Shown: positions 46,201 to 56,300 of the stretch, piece by piece
Layout of the letters: each line of letters opens with the position of its first letter
How positions within the stretch are numbered: the first letter of the stretch is position 1
Assembly (NCBI GenBank): GCA_028281495.1
Contig: JANQJU010000023.1
Span: 335,129-399,128, forward strand
Length of the DNA: 64,000 nt
Reading direction: 5' to 3'
Origin: SAR324 cluster bacterium
Lineage (GTDB): Bacteria; SAR324; NAC60-12
The notes under the pieces: model-generated
Seen by the model: the letters and a program-made list of their open reading frames with translations, nothing else
Databases searched by the model: none
Told to the model about the DNA's origin: nothing
Program-made: the position numbers and the translations under genes

Positions 46201-47278
46201 ACTGGACTTCTACCGGAGCGAGCGATTGGGTCCAATAGCTTTGGTTGGGCTGCATCCGGTAGCCCGTTTGTTGAGCGGACTTCAGTAAGCTATGGATGGC
46301 ATCGGAGTGATATTCCAACCGGATTTCATTGACGAGGCAGTCGTCGGCGGGCAATTCCTTGGGAAAGTGATGCACCATCAAAATGCTTTGACACAAGCGC
46401 TGGGTGCGGATTTCAAATCCTGCTCGATAGTCGGAAAAGCAATCTTTGCGGATGGCCCAATCCTGTTGAGGAACGAGGGGAACCGAGGTTGGAGAATATT
46501 CACCATAGTTGAACAGAACCTCGAAGGCGAAGTGTTCGGCTTTTTGGGAGTCCAGATAATTCCCGTAAAAAACCTTCTCGATATACTTTTGTGCATACGC
46601 CGTCCGACCTTGATTGTAAGAGGTGTTTGGCACGTTTTGATGATTTTCGGTCTTGTAGACATAGCGCGTTTTGTTGCCAAAGCGGTCGAGGGAATGGTCG
46701 ATCAGCCATTGGTAGATATGGGTAGGATGCTCAGGATCAAAAACGCGAGATTGGTCTGAAAAACCATACCAAGATTGTTTGTTTTCGCGGTCGGTGGTTT
46801 TCCAAAACGACTTCCGGGTTTTCGGGTCGCGCCAATGCTCGATCTTGAGGAACGGGCCTTCCGACCGAGGACGAAAGCGTGTGACTCGATAGCTCACTTT
46901 GAGGAAGATCTGGTCGGTTTGATCGAGGGTCCACCCCGTGGTGGGATGGTGGGTATAGCGGGGAGTCAGTTCTTTCGAATCCAGTAAAAAGATATCATCG
47001 TCTTGGTATTGGGGAATGCCTTTGGTGGTGCGTCGGCTGATTTGGGACAGGTTCAATGAAAATCCCAAACCAAAGGCCCCATTGGCGGTTCCGTGATTGT
47101 AGCGGAGTACCAAGTCCGGCTCTCCTCTTCCGGGGGTCGTGGGAAGCGGGATGTTCAAGTTGGCAGTTCCGGTGAAGGTGTTGGGACTGAAAGTCTCTCC
47201 AAAAGATTTGCTGACCCCCCCTTGGGGCAGATCCACTGGGTTGGGATTCGAGGGGTGCGAAGGCTGTTTGGTTTTCAT
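40277..47278 (-). CDS. Tc toxin B-C fusion (SpvB/TcdB - TccC RHS cocoon) with putative nuclease tip
   Basis: The protein has 2333 residues from the ATG at 47278 (GGAG five bases upstream; a TTG at 47293 is ignored). The TcB half opens with the SpvB domain (GVSKSFGETFSPNTFTGTAN), then propeller loops (DLNGDGLSDLL, DVSGNGHLDLV) and the TcdB middle domains. The TcC half is a chain of YD/RHS repeats closing with YYYGARYYVPFLGRWMTPDP and DLDDLNLYSFVRGNPV. This is the aspartyl self-cleavage core near residues 2035-2065. About 263 residues of variable C-terminus follow. They contain IRGHRLPHAD (His2180) with a downstream Asn-rich N-N-Y-Y and charged helix. This pattern hints at a beta-beta-alpha-metal nuclease but is not proven. 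In well-studied Tc systems B and C are separate proteins; here they are one. There is no signal peptide, as is normal for Tc. Confidence 0.92.
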   Translation of the reverse strand: MKTKQPSHPSNPNPVDLPQGGVSKSFGETFSPNTFTGTANLNIPLPTTPGRGEPDLVLRYNHGTANGAFGLGFSLNLSQISRRTTKGIPQYQDDDIFLLDSKELTPRYTHHPTTGWTLDQTDQIFLKVSYRVTRFRPRSEGPFLKIEHWRDPKTRKSFWKTTDRENKQSWYGFSDQSRVFDPEHPTHIYQWLIDHSLDRFGNKTRYVYKTENHQNVPNTSYNQGRTAYAQKYIEKVFYGNYLDSQKAEHFAFEVLFNYGEYSPTSVPLVPQQDWAIRKDCFSDYRAGFEIRTQRLCQSILMVHHFPKELPADDCLVNEIRLEYHSDAIHSLLKSAQQTGYRMQPNQSYWTQSLAPVEVQYDSFSPEKSSFHPLHLKEGSPLEGTFPQGYLQWADLYGEGLPGILYNDSESVLYFPPEGHGRFSPPRPLPRFPDVQGESPSHYQLKDVSGNGHLDLVVHGDADKGFFYNRNNGEWEPFRPFESYPTESQEPAQQWVDLNGDGLSDLLIPVKQGLRFYLSKGDKGFSKPITLPTVTGFPELGGDSARSVITFADMVGDGLAHCVRIHSGRVEVWPNLGYGHFGQKWIMAGSPQFSDNLPKDRIFLADCNGSGTADLLFVYERHLELYLNESGNSFAPEISIPLPFRVTHLDQVNVTDVLGKGNACVVLSQVTSRPTQHTYYDFCGDLLPYMMTSSTNNMGRKTDLTFRSSTEFYLKDREAGAPWVTRLAHPVMVVDQIVHTDEISGTQTIQNFQYRDGYYDPVEREFRGFGYVQTQDTHTFDPKIWHFPSVKKASDLPLVAPTLTKTWNHTGAFLERGVVSKQFEAQYYSRDPQALVLGDSVLDSDIVSGSSATLRQAYVALSHQMIRQEVYGVSAQGVTDLHPYSVEEYNYTVQLEQPTQSRHHASFWVVPRETVHSAYEKTAADPCIQHHLTLDWDHSGNILTTATAYYPRRKTTPPILPGQHALKVILETETVINLTGKDVYLLGKPAQSESFELNGISPSKSLYFDYDAFKTAIDPILASKTYLDYGVDFTKGMQARRFKWSRTLYWDANLKQDALLGTTSAQALVHHTLEAIFPQGYVQTVYGSKVPPFMLTSDGAYVLKDGYYWRTSGVHSYDPLQYYLTDAIQNPFQVNTASKTQLTYDAYGTKATDSTNPLGQVTSYTIDYQTMEYSALTDINQNTSEVIYNPLGQVMVTSRHGINNGVYEGNMELKGYQWQAAPSLSKILKNPETYLQGASFYFFYDAQSWSGKPKQPIHSIGLKRKVFTHSAKFVAGTQPGPIEIVVYYADGFARHLCQKTQVESDATDSAHLPKGAGTTIWCTTLHQVYDEKGQVLKQYLPYFQSDVAFDSTIQVGATSYAYDALERPIRINTPKGFFHKVVHPNAWEEVEYDLNNTMMESTYYQQNIHNPKLPPTELAALQQTELFQHAWHTKHFNCQEQLIQESQINLTPKPGKVQPETYSQYYELDIAGNPLKVIDPRFYDPKQVLSPQHYQAINQFDMRSQTLSHWNCDSGTQWSLHDTMEMILSIWDAKGYHRKTSYESVIRRPASMTVNGNGLNQITERLEYGNSPQHNTVNAVVKHYDQSGLLEIPKRDLFGNPTQTFRTFRKEIEPEVNWNTPASVPLFAKKWSQTWTYDALGHLIEEGHADGSVTRHHTYANGWLRSIEAKWVGKSPFDSILKSIRYNAHSEPLSFQYNNGLETTHTYDPLDLRLRKTVSKNTKETFQNFEYVYDPVGNITDIIDHAKATLLPGGAPPSVSSHYVYDALYRLISAKGMQQIGAPTPVKSLTAVQLTTYTQQYHYDRANNLTQWTHEVLKKKETHTVKVAPDSNRAVPQFMITPKKTVDDFYDPNGNLLQLSHFSSEYDYRNQISKTTAADISRYAYDFQRKRTRKQTQKPSGTGVEIEETFIMGHVHVTETFTGATPQTALQSKPSHSSSELQIVAFDKLILSHRVDKNSANPTLTYPLTNHQGSVALDLDVNGTILRYVDYFPYGSFSMNADLSVSSDMEPQILFSGEEYDPTTGLYYYGARYYVPFLGRWMTPDPLGDLDDLNLYSFVRGNPVTHRDHLGFGVEKTTGPIKRKGILKRLERQNVTSYGRQKAIPGDVGWGGTVDLSDPRLVWSAYTPLKTNNGVGLQRIYPMTSEAFRGDVVTNRTVPARTVRTAFKNLAANIRGYIRGHRLPHADTMRISPASSVLSTYDANNYYAEPEGWGEQQRRHREAKARANEITVFQFERYDAHPLRTQNGTPIPRSVTWVELTEGKPDYNIKVYEVEYATFDYDALATPVGKATSRRATNELRQRTLPNDMINLITRMTSIKKSDLKFGTPKPGRR

Positions 47279-47330
47279 AAAAACTCCGTCCAATTTGAGT
47301 GAACCACATCAGAAATCTCTGGTTGGGTAC

Positions 47331-47360
47331 AAAGAAAAAACTCCACTCGGTGAAGTGGAC
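47331..47360 (-). terminator. Small hairpin plus T-run between tcA and the B-C gene
   Basis: On the minus strand, six bases after the tcA stop codon, TCCACT and AGTGGA form a 6-bp stem with a six-base loop, followed by GTTTTTTCTTT. It fits a weak intrinsic terminator or attenuator, which would make the B-C product less abundant than TcA. Confidence 0.6.
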
Positions 47361-47365
47361 GTTGC

Positions 47366-50300
47366 TTAAAGCTTCCCGGTGAAGGTCGCGAGCAGGCCAA
47401 TGTTATGGAGATTGTTCGCATTCAATCCAGTGCCCTGAGAGGTGAGGGTCCACACGGCGTTTTCAAAGGAGGCACCCGTCACACTTTGGATTTTGAGAGA
47501 TGTGCCTTGGCTTCCAGAAAGGGAAAAGGTGGGGTTTGTCGTCAGGAGGTTGTTCCCCGAACGGTCTTGGATGGATAAGACCAACGTGGCATTTGTTTGG
47601 GAATCCTGAGGAGCGAGTTGCAAATACACCTTGGTGAGCTTCAATGAATGCAAAGCAGGCAGGAGGGAGACCGGTGTGGTGAAAGACAGCACTTGGTTTG
47701 TTGCTTTTGGGGCAGGGTTAAGAAATTGGAACCATTCATTGGAAAACAACGTGGCTAAGTCGTAATAGCGTTCGGATTCCATGAGTTGTTTTTTGAGGAG
47801 CCCGATAATGGTTTTACGGTACGCATCGCCGCCTTCTTGAGCGGTGTAGCGGAGTTTGATGATCACATCCGTTAAGTTCCTCATCAGATCGGGCGAGACA
47901 AATTCAGACATCTCCAACAGCCATGAGGAAACCACTCCGGTGTTTTCAAACGGCAAATAGCGTGCATCGTGGAAATTCAACTCAAACAATCCTGCATCAT
48001 TCATCCCTTGGGAAAGCGCGATTTGTTGATTGTGCCCCCAATTCTGCCGAATGTTTTCGGGGACTCCGCTTTTGTGGCTTTTGGGGTCGATCAGGTAATT
48101 GGCTGCGGCTCCAGTGGCATCGGGTTTCTCCACCAAGCGGTTGACGGTCTGGGTTAAGGTGGCGTTGATGTTTTGATAAGGCCCTACGACCGTTGGGAAC
48201 GATAGGGAGATGCTTTTGATCTGTCGGCCATAGTGTCCAGGAAAGTCCAAATCAAACATCAGTTCAGTTAAATCGAAGACGCACTTTTTCGTTGATTTCA
48301 AATTCACGACGGAGAGGGGTTGGTGTTCCAGCAATGACACGGTTTTTTCGATTTCGAACCGTCGCTGATTTTGGTCCAGGTAGGCCTTTTCCATGCGTTG
48401 GAGATCCACTCGTAGGGATTCGGCGGCCAAGAGTCCTTTTTTAGAGCCGTTCCAATAGCCAGATCCGAGATAAGGCTCCTCCACGTTCAACTCAAACTGC
48501 ATGGCTTTTTGTGCCAATTGTGCCCATTGATGGGCCATCTGAAACGTTTGGTAGTACAAGCTTTGAAGTCGACCGATCATCCACTCGTACAGTTCTTTAT
48601 TGGTGAATTTGGACTTCAAGAAACTAGTAATGGAGGAAGCTTGTTCAATTTGTTTTTGCAAGAGCTGGAGTTCTTTTTCCGATAAAGTGAGCCGACTTTT
48701 GGCTCCCTGAATTTGCGCGTTGATTTGTTCGATGTCACGGGTGGTCAATGCCAACTGCAACTCCCAATTCTTCTCGCGGCGATGGTGTTCCCCTTTCAAG
48801 CCACTGAGCGAACTATCCAAGGAATGGAGAGATCCTTCGATTTGTATAGCTCCAGCGGCTGCATTGGCGGCAGCACCCAGTTGGCTGCCTCCATAGTTCA
48901 GCGAGAGGGGACTGCCCAATTGGGGAATCAAGGAAGCCACCCCTGCCGCAACCTGGGCAACCTGGGCACCTCTGGAAAATTTTTTAGCGGTTTTCAACGC
49001 ATCCATCTGGGACTCTTCGAACGCATTCAGTGGGGTATGCATTAACTGTTGATAGTACTTCAACCGGGATTTCGCATTTTCCAAACTGATTTCGAGCGCG
49101 AGATACGTGGCATGATTTTCCTTAATTTGTTCGGTTTTGAGCGCTTGGTTCATGTCAAAGATTTGTTGCTCTTGACGTTCTTTGAGCAAGGCGAAGTCAG
49201 CGGCATCCTTTTTCTCCAGGGCGCTCAACAAGGACATTTCCAGTTGCTCCAGCGAGGATAAGATCTCTTTCGATTTTTCCACCAGCACCGCAAATCGATA
49301 ATAGGGAACCGGCGAGGATAAGTCCGCCACGGCACTGTCCAAACCTTCCCCAGCGGCTGTCGCTTCCACCAAGGCTAAAGGATTGAGGGGCGGTTGGAAC
49401 AAGGGCAAGTGTTGAGGTTTGCCATCGATGTTCAGATTATGGCGAATGTTGAACAAATTCTTTTGAATCGTATGCCAATACGCGACCAGATGATCGTTTT
49501 CTGGAAAACAAAAATAGCTGTTGACCAACATCTGATTGGGATCGGCGGGAAGCGAGCCTTGATTGACGGAACCGGACGCCGGAGCATTTTCCAGTTCCAC
49601 CAAAAACGATTGGATCGCCGTGTTTTGTTCCAATTGTTGATACGTCTGAGCCGACGAAGACGAACAGGGCGGTGACTCAGCAGGTTTGTCGCCCAACAAG
49701 TTATACGCGGTGATGTAGAGCAACGTGGCTTCGTGAATGGTTTCGCGAGTGTCTTGTTGATACAAAGTGTTCGCCCAATCGATCAAAGAATTGATGTAAT
49801 TCATGAAGATCGTTTTCTTAAATGCAAGGGGCCTCAATTGGGCAATCCTCTGTGGGTCAAACGGGTCGTTTTTGTAAAGTTCCAACTCCGCCTTGTAGTG
49901 AGTCGGAGGACCGAGAGGCGTCAAAGTCGGTTGGATGTCCCAAATCCAATCCCCCCCTCCTTTGTTCAAAGGGAGATACCGGATCAACCCCTGGGAAACG
50001 GCCTGTTCCAACCCAATGTGGATCAAACAGGTATTCATGAGGTCTTGGATTTCTTGTTGCGTTTTTTCACGATTCCACACTCGAATTTCGGCATAATTTC
50101 CTGAAGTGTTGCTGGCGCTGCGAAATCCTTCCAACGAAAACGGTCCCATCTGTTGAAAATCGGGTTTTCCTTTTTTGCCTCCTGCTGGATCGGGTTTTCC
50201 ATTGACATACAAGAGAAACATTTGGGTCGTCGCATTCCACGTAACACAGACGTGATACCATTGCAGACCCACAACATTGGTCGATTGGGTGAACAAGGAG

Positions 50301-53300
50301 AGACTCGTTTTTGCTGATTCAACAACCGTGAAAAACAACGCATGTTTTTGGTTTTTGTCGAGACCCGACCCAAAATTAGGCCCGGATGTGAGCATTATCA
50401 GATTATCCATCATTTCAAACAGAACCCAACACTCGATCGTAAACCCCTGACTGATTCCTTGGAGGTTGCCAATGGTCAGCCTCTCGTTGCCATTCATGTG
50501 AAAGGAATAGGCCCAGTGATCCGGGATGTTTTGAAAGGGTGTCTTGGCTTCCCAGGTGCCCACTCCGTTGAGGGGCAAGATATTTCGAGATTGCTCTTGG
50601 GCATGGAGGGCAAATGTCTCTCCGACTCCCATATATTTTCGTTTGAACGGTAAGAAGTTCCAACACCGGAACAAGTATTGGTGTTCTGCTAAGATGGTAT
50701 AAACTTCGAAATTATATTGGTCGTAGGGAGCCTTTAAATTTAAGATTTCATTGGGTGGGAGTTGCACAAAGTCGGGTTGGATGTCTCCAGAGGCATTGAG
50801 ATATCCTTGGGTTTGGAGTTCTTTCCATAAGCCTTCTGGCGTGGCTCGGTTGTCATAGGAAAGATGATACAAATCACTTTCGGCCACATTCCCTTGATTG
50901 AGGGTGGGGTCAAAAATGTAGTGGAACCATTTTTGGACTTGGAAGGCCGTCTGGTTATCCAAGCGAGCACGGCTCAAGCTATTAGCGATGAGGAACGGCG
51001 CATAGAAATAGATTTCCCAATAGTACACCCCATCGGCTCCATAAAAATCCAGGGCGTTGCTTTCTGGGGCCGAATCGACGGCATGCGTGTTGTAAATGAT
51101 ATCGGCAGAGACTTTGGAGGATTGGGGGACAAACGTCGGGGCCGCTTGGGTCCTCTGAGATGACAAACTGAGCAAGCCGTCGATTCCCTCCACAAACAGT
51201 GTTTTGCTCAATGAAGACGTGGAATTGGAAGTCAATCCCACCAGCTCAAAATGAGGATTTCCCTTATACCGGATGGAATAATAATCAGCGACATGCGTGC
51301 GAATCGATTGCTTCGCCGACAAGACATCTAAATTGGTAGAAAGGGGGAGTAAGTTGTTATTGGGCTTGATTAAGAAGCTCCCTGCTTTGCTTTTGCCAAT
51401 CAACCAGTCCGGTTGATTTTGCACACTCGCAAAAGAAAAGGTGGACTTCGTTGTTTTGAGAACCTCCGTATCTTGGTCGAGCTGTTGGTCATAAAGCATT
51501 TTGAAAGTGTTGTTGAATATTATGCTTTGGGAATAGACCACCAAGTCACTGATTTCAAAATCGTTGTAATAATGGGGAATCGTTGCCCCTCCTTGCAGGG
51601 TCCATGTTGGACTCAACTTCGGTTTGCCAATGGTGGCCAGACCGATTTGTTGCATAAACGTCGAGTATGTTGCGCTGGTGAAAATGGGAGTATGCATGAG
51701 TTTCCCATTCAGAGCGCAAATGAACCAATGATCCTTCGGATTGCCTGTACCGTAGTAGTTTGAGATGGAAATGATGAGTTGATTCCAAACCCCTTTGGAA
51801 ACAGGAACCGAAGAATTTGCCCATCCCCAATTGACATAATCAAATACTAACTGCCCATTTTGATAGTAGAAGGTGCTCAATTTCTGCATTCCTTTTTGCA
51901 TCAAAAAGAACAGACAGATGGGTTCTTGTTGGGATTGAGGGATTTTAAACCAAAAGGAGATGCCTTTTCCAATGAGATTTTGATTGGTCAAGTCGAGGCT
52001 AGAATTTTTATCGAGATATAGAACTTTCCCGGAGGGAAAAAAACGAGGCCGGTAGTGTGCATTTCCGTGGAGCGTCAGTGTATTTTTCGAGTTGATTTCC
52101 CCGGTTAATTTATTATCCAGCGGATAATATTCCTCCAACAAACCGCGAGCTTTCCAGTATTTCATATGGGAGGTAATCCAAGTATCTTTGGCATAGATGA
52201 TGGGCAAGTCATCTCGAATATAGTCGACATCCAGCAACCAAGGTTTTTGAAGCAATGTGGCCTCCAGACGATTGTCTAACGTGTAAACGGTTTGATACTG
52301 ATCTTTGGTCTTTGTTTTTCCATACAAGATATACAGCAGTCCCACCCCGTTTCCGGCATTTGCATCAAACACCGCTTGCACTGTCTGTGGGGCGTCGCTT
52401 CCTATGGGAGCCGTTTCCAGGAACTCTTGGGGATGGACCCATTTTTTGTTGAAGTCATAAAACGAATAGTAGTGCTTGATGTGAACCGAGTTTGTACTTG
52501 AAAACTGGGTGCTCATGATCGGTCCCGGCGCCACACTGCCAATTTGTTGTTTCGTGATTTCCGCCCAAAAAATGAACAGTTTGCCAAAGGCAAAAGCCAG
52601 GGCCACTTGATCGGAATGAATGGTTAAATTCACTTTTTCCCAAGCTTCCCATAAGAACGTGGCGGGTTGGGATTCTTCATTGGGAACGATCCGAGCCGTG
52701 CGATAGTACGAGGTGACAGGATGGATCTTGGTTTGCCCAAACAGTACCAAGATTTTGTCGCTATCTTGGCGATCCTTCTCGTTGTAGACATAGGCCCCCA
52801 CGATGTTTAAATTGGCGACCTCTGCAAAACCATCCAAGTAGGTTTTAAACGCCTCTTCCACCACCTCATTGGTGATGTTGGATTGCAATAACGTTTCTTG
52901 TAGTTCAGCGAATAGTTTGGATTTGTTTTTCCTCAACTGCGGAAGAATGTAGTTCTCTGGATAAAGAAACACTTCGCGATTGGCTCTCCAGGTTTGATAC
53001 GTCCCCATCCAGCGCCACCATTTTTCCAGCTCTGCATTCCACACAATCCCCAGTTCCAAGTTGAGACGGCATCGGTTGATATAAATTTGCAGGGCTGAAA
53101 TCGCTTCCTTCACCCGCGAGGTTTTCATGGTTTTGCCCATTTCCACATCAATCAATAAAAAGTCGTACAGATCCCGCGAGGTTTTGATCCATGACAAACC
53201 GGGCAATTGACTCAACAGGAAGATGGCATAGTGCACCCGTTCCTCCCGCCCCAGCTGATTGAGGGATTGCTGAGGCAGAGGCTCCTTATTCGCTTTTAAC

Positions 53301-56300
53301 AAGCCATAGAGTTGTTGGGCTGCGTCTTTCGTCTTTAGAAATGTGGCTTGAGGCCACAAGCGGTTAGTGACCTGATGGATCAACACGGTCGGTTGGGTAC
53401 CGAAGGCTTGGGCCAGATCGAACCTTTCCTGCGCTTGCATCAGGATTTGGGTTTTGATCAAAACGCCTCGTAGCCCGACCTCCTTGGGTGGGAAAGGAGC
53501 CACGACCTTGATTTCATCAAGCGTCCACCCGGTGATTTGAGGCAACTGAGCCATGGCTTCTTCCAAGGGATGCGTGAAAAACGTAGCGAGTTTCTGGTGG
53601 GGCTTCGAGTACCGTTCTGACAATTTTTTCAGTTGATACAACACGCGAACGGAATGGATCGAAAACCGGGAGAATGGCACGGAGGGGGACTGCCTAAAAA
53701 TCGGAAACAAAACCTCCGCATCCGCAGGCGCAAGGCCTAATGTCGAAATCAAGTCATCGTACTGCTGGATGAAATTCAAAGTACTGATCAGGTATTCGTT
53801 TTGGAGCACATCCTCCAGGTTCGATGTATTGAGCAAGGTGGTCAGCACAAATCCTGTGAAAATGGACACAGTGCCGTGGCTGGAGAGAGTTGCTCCCGAA
53901 TACGCTGGAACGGCAATTGCGCGAAACAAAGAGGCCTCGATGCCAAACAGACTGGCCAAGGGCAGATCCACCAGGGTGGACTGCCGTATGTAGGCATCTT
54001 CCACCGTTGGATCGGCCAAGAGTGACCAATACCCCACCAGGCCCTGAAGTCGGTCTGCGCTGATGCTGCGAGGCGTGTCTGGGATTTTTAGACTCGCTTG
54101 AATCTGAGCAACGGTTCGGGCCACCTTCCATATTTTGACGTTGCAAATGAAACCTTCAAACAGTCGATCATTTTGAGGATACCCGTACCGTGAATCGGTC
54201 CCAATCAGAAGGTTGAGCGAGTCGGTTTCGAGTTTGGAAAAATTATTCACGGTTTGAGATGCCGCCAGGACTCCATCCACGTAGAGAGAAAGGAGGCTCT
54301 TCCCATCCCAAATCCCTGCCGCATGGTGCCACATCCCGTCGTTGTACATTTTGGGGCTAATCACTACGGCAGCCTTAAGTAAGGAATCGTTGATCGAAAA
54401 TCCCAATCCCTTTGTACTCCAACCCAACGTAAAGGTTCCTTCGACACCCGCACTGTACCATTTGCTGACTAAGGTCTTGTAGTTGCCTAATTTCGCAGAG
54501 GTTCGGAACCAGCATTCCACGGTGATAGCCCCCGTGATTTGGAGCGATGAAGGGTTGCCACAGTTGATATTTGCACTGATTCCATCAAAAAACAGGGCGT
54601 ACCCCGTGGAACCCGGCCACGGCAAGCTCGCAGGAAACCAAGATGTCTCTGAATTGGTCAGCGCATCACTTCCGTCAGTTACTGAGAAACTGTCGCGTTT
54701 CAACACCACCCCTTGTGGAGAAATCGCTTTCGCTGTGACTAATTTTTGCATGATTTGAGTGGCCGAGGCCTCATCGATGGCCAAACGATTGGCTAGGTAA
54801 GACGGGGTGACCAACGCGTCGTTGATTTGTCGTTTGATGGTTCTCAATCGATTCATCAAGGCATGTGAATTTACCGAATCAGGCCGTCCTCCGATACACA
54901 GATAGCGGAGTTGAGGGGTGCTGAGATTGATTTCCCTCAACCATTGGGTGATCGAAAGCAACAGTTCTATCAGAAGCAGGACTTGCGCTACCGTCCCTAT
55001 GGTCAATGATTGGTAGCCGTTGACGGGGGCGGCTGGCATGGGATTGAACGTGTCAAAAGGGAAGAGATTCACCTGCCTTAGGTCAAGGACCAATAAATCG
55101 AGCAGAATCATAAAGTCTGGCACCGAGATTTGTAAAACCGCCGGCAGCTTACAAAAGCGATATAAGATGGAGAGGTTTTTCAAATTGTACGTGAAGTTCT
55201 TTCCCCCTGGATTCCACAACTTCTTTTGAGTGACCGTCTCTAAGATGAGATTCAAGTCCGTTTCACTGACACCCAATGCAGGGATCAGCCGTTGCTTCCA
55301 ACTCGGATCGGTTTTGAGAATTTTGAGGGGGAGGACATCGTGTTGTATATAAAGTTTTTTCAGCTCCGCATTCAGCTTTTGGGGGTTATGCGGGACATAC
55401 GTCTTGTACTCGTTTGCCAACGCGTTGTTGAAAACGTGATCAAACAAATCGGGCATCTCGAATATGTTGTGTAAGGACGTGCCCCAGCCTTGTGTTTTGA
55501 GGGGAGACCAAAAGCTACAAAGCACATCCAATGGCAGCTTGGTACGCTGCTGAATGGCTTTGATGCTGGCAAGGAGATTCAGAACATTCGTATCCAGTTG
55601 GGAATTGAAACTAGAACTCAAGACCCAATTCAAATCACTAAAACTCCAGCCAAGGAGTTGGGCCAAACGAATGAAGCGGTTGAGACGATCCAAGTTCTCT
55701 AACTTCAGAGGTTGCGGTGTGGCGTTTGCTGTAGAGGGCATCAATTCCAACATCCCTTCCTTCTCGCGGAGAAATGGGTCGTTCGTTCCTGTCACCGCAT
55801 TGATAAAAAAGGTGCTGGCTGCTCCGGCTTCCAGTTCCTGCCCATTGAGATTGCCTTGGAGCAATTCCTTCAATTGGGGTCGCGTGAGTTGGGTGCTGGA
55901 AAGGAAGGCATCCACCTTGGACAAGACTTGGATGGGATTGGCTGTGGCGTCCAAACCGAAGACGCGGTTGATTTGAGCTGGGGTTGTGCTGGGTTGAGTG
56001 AGGAGGGCTTCTTCCACAGGGCCAATTTGCAAAAAAGCTTTGGCCACATCCTCCAAACTAGGCGACAGCATCGTTGTGGTACAAAGTTGATAGAGATCGA
56101 CCGACTTCTGGTTGAGATAGAGTTGGCACTTGGCTAAGTAAGCATCAAACGGCATGCAGAAGGGATAGGTGGCTTCCAACATGGCGGCTTCGGAGGAGTT
56201 TTGTTTGGCTTGGGTTTGAATCAACTGGTCCAATACCTGACGCACGAGGTCCAAATACAGCACTTCGGTGAATGTGTTTTCACTGTCCAAGGGGATGGTG

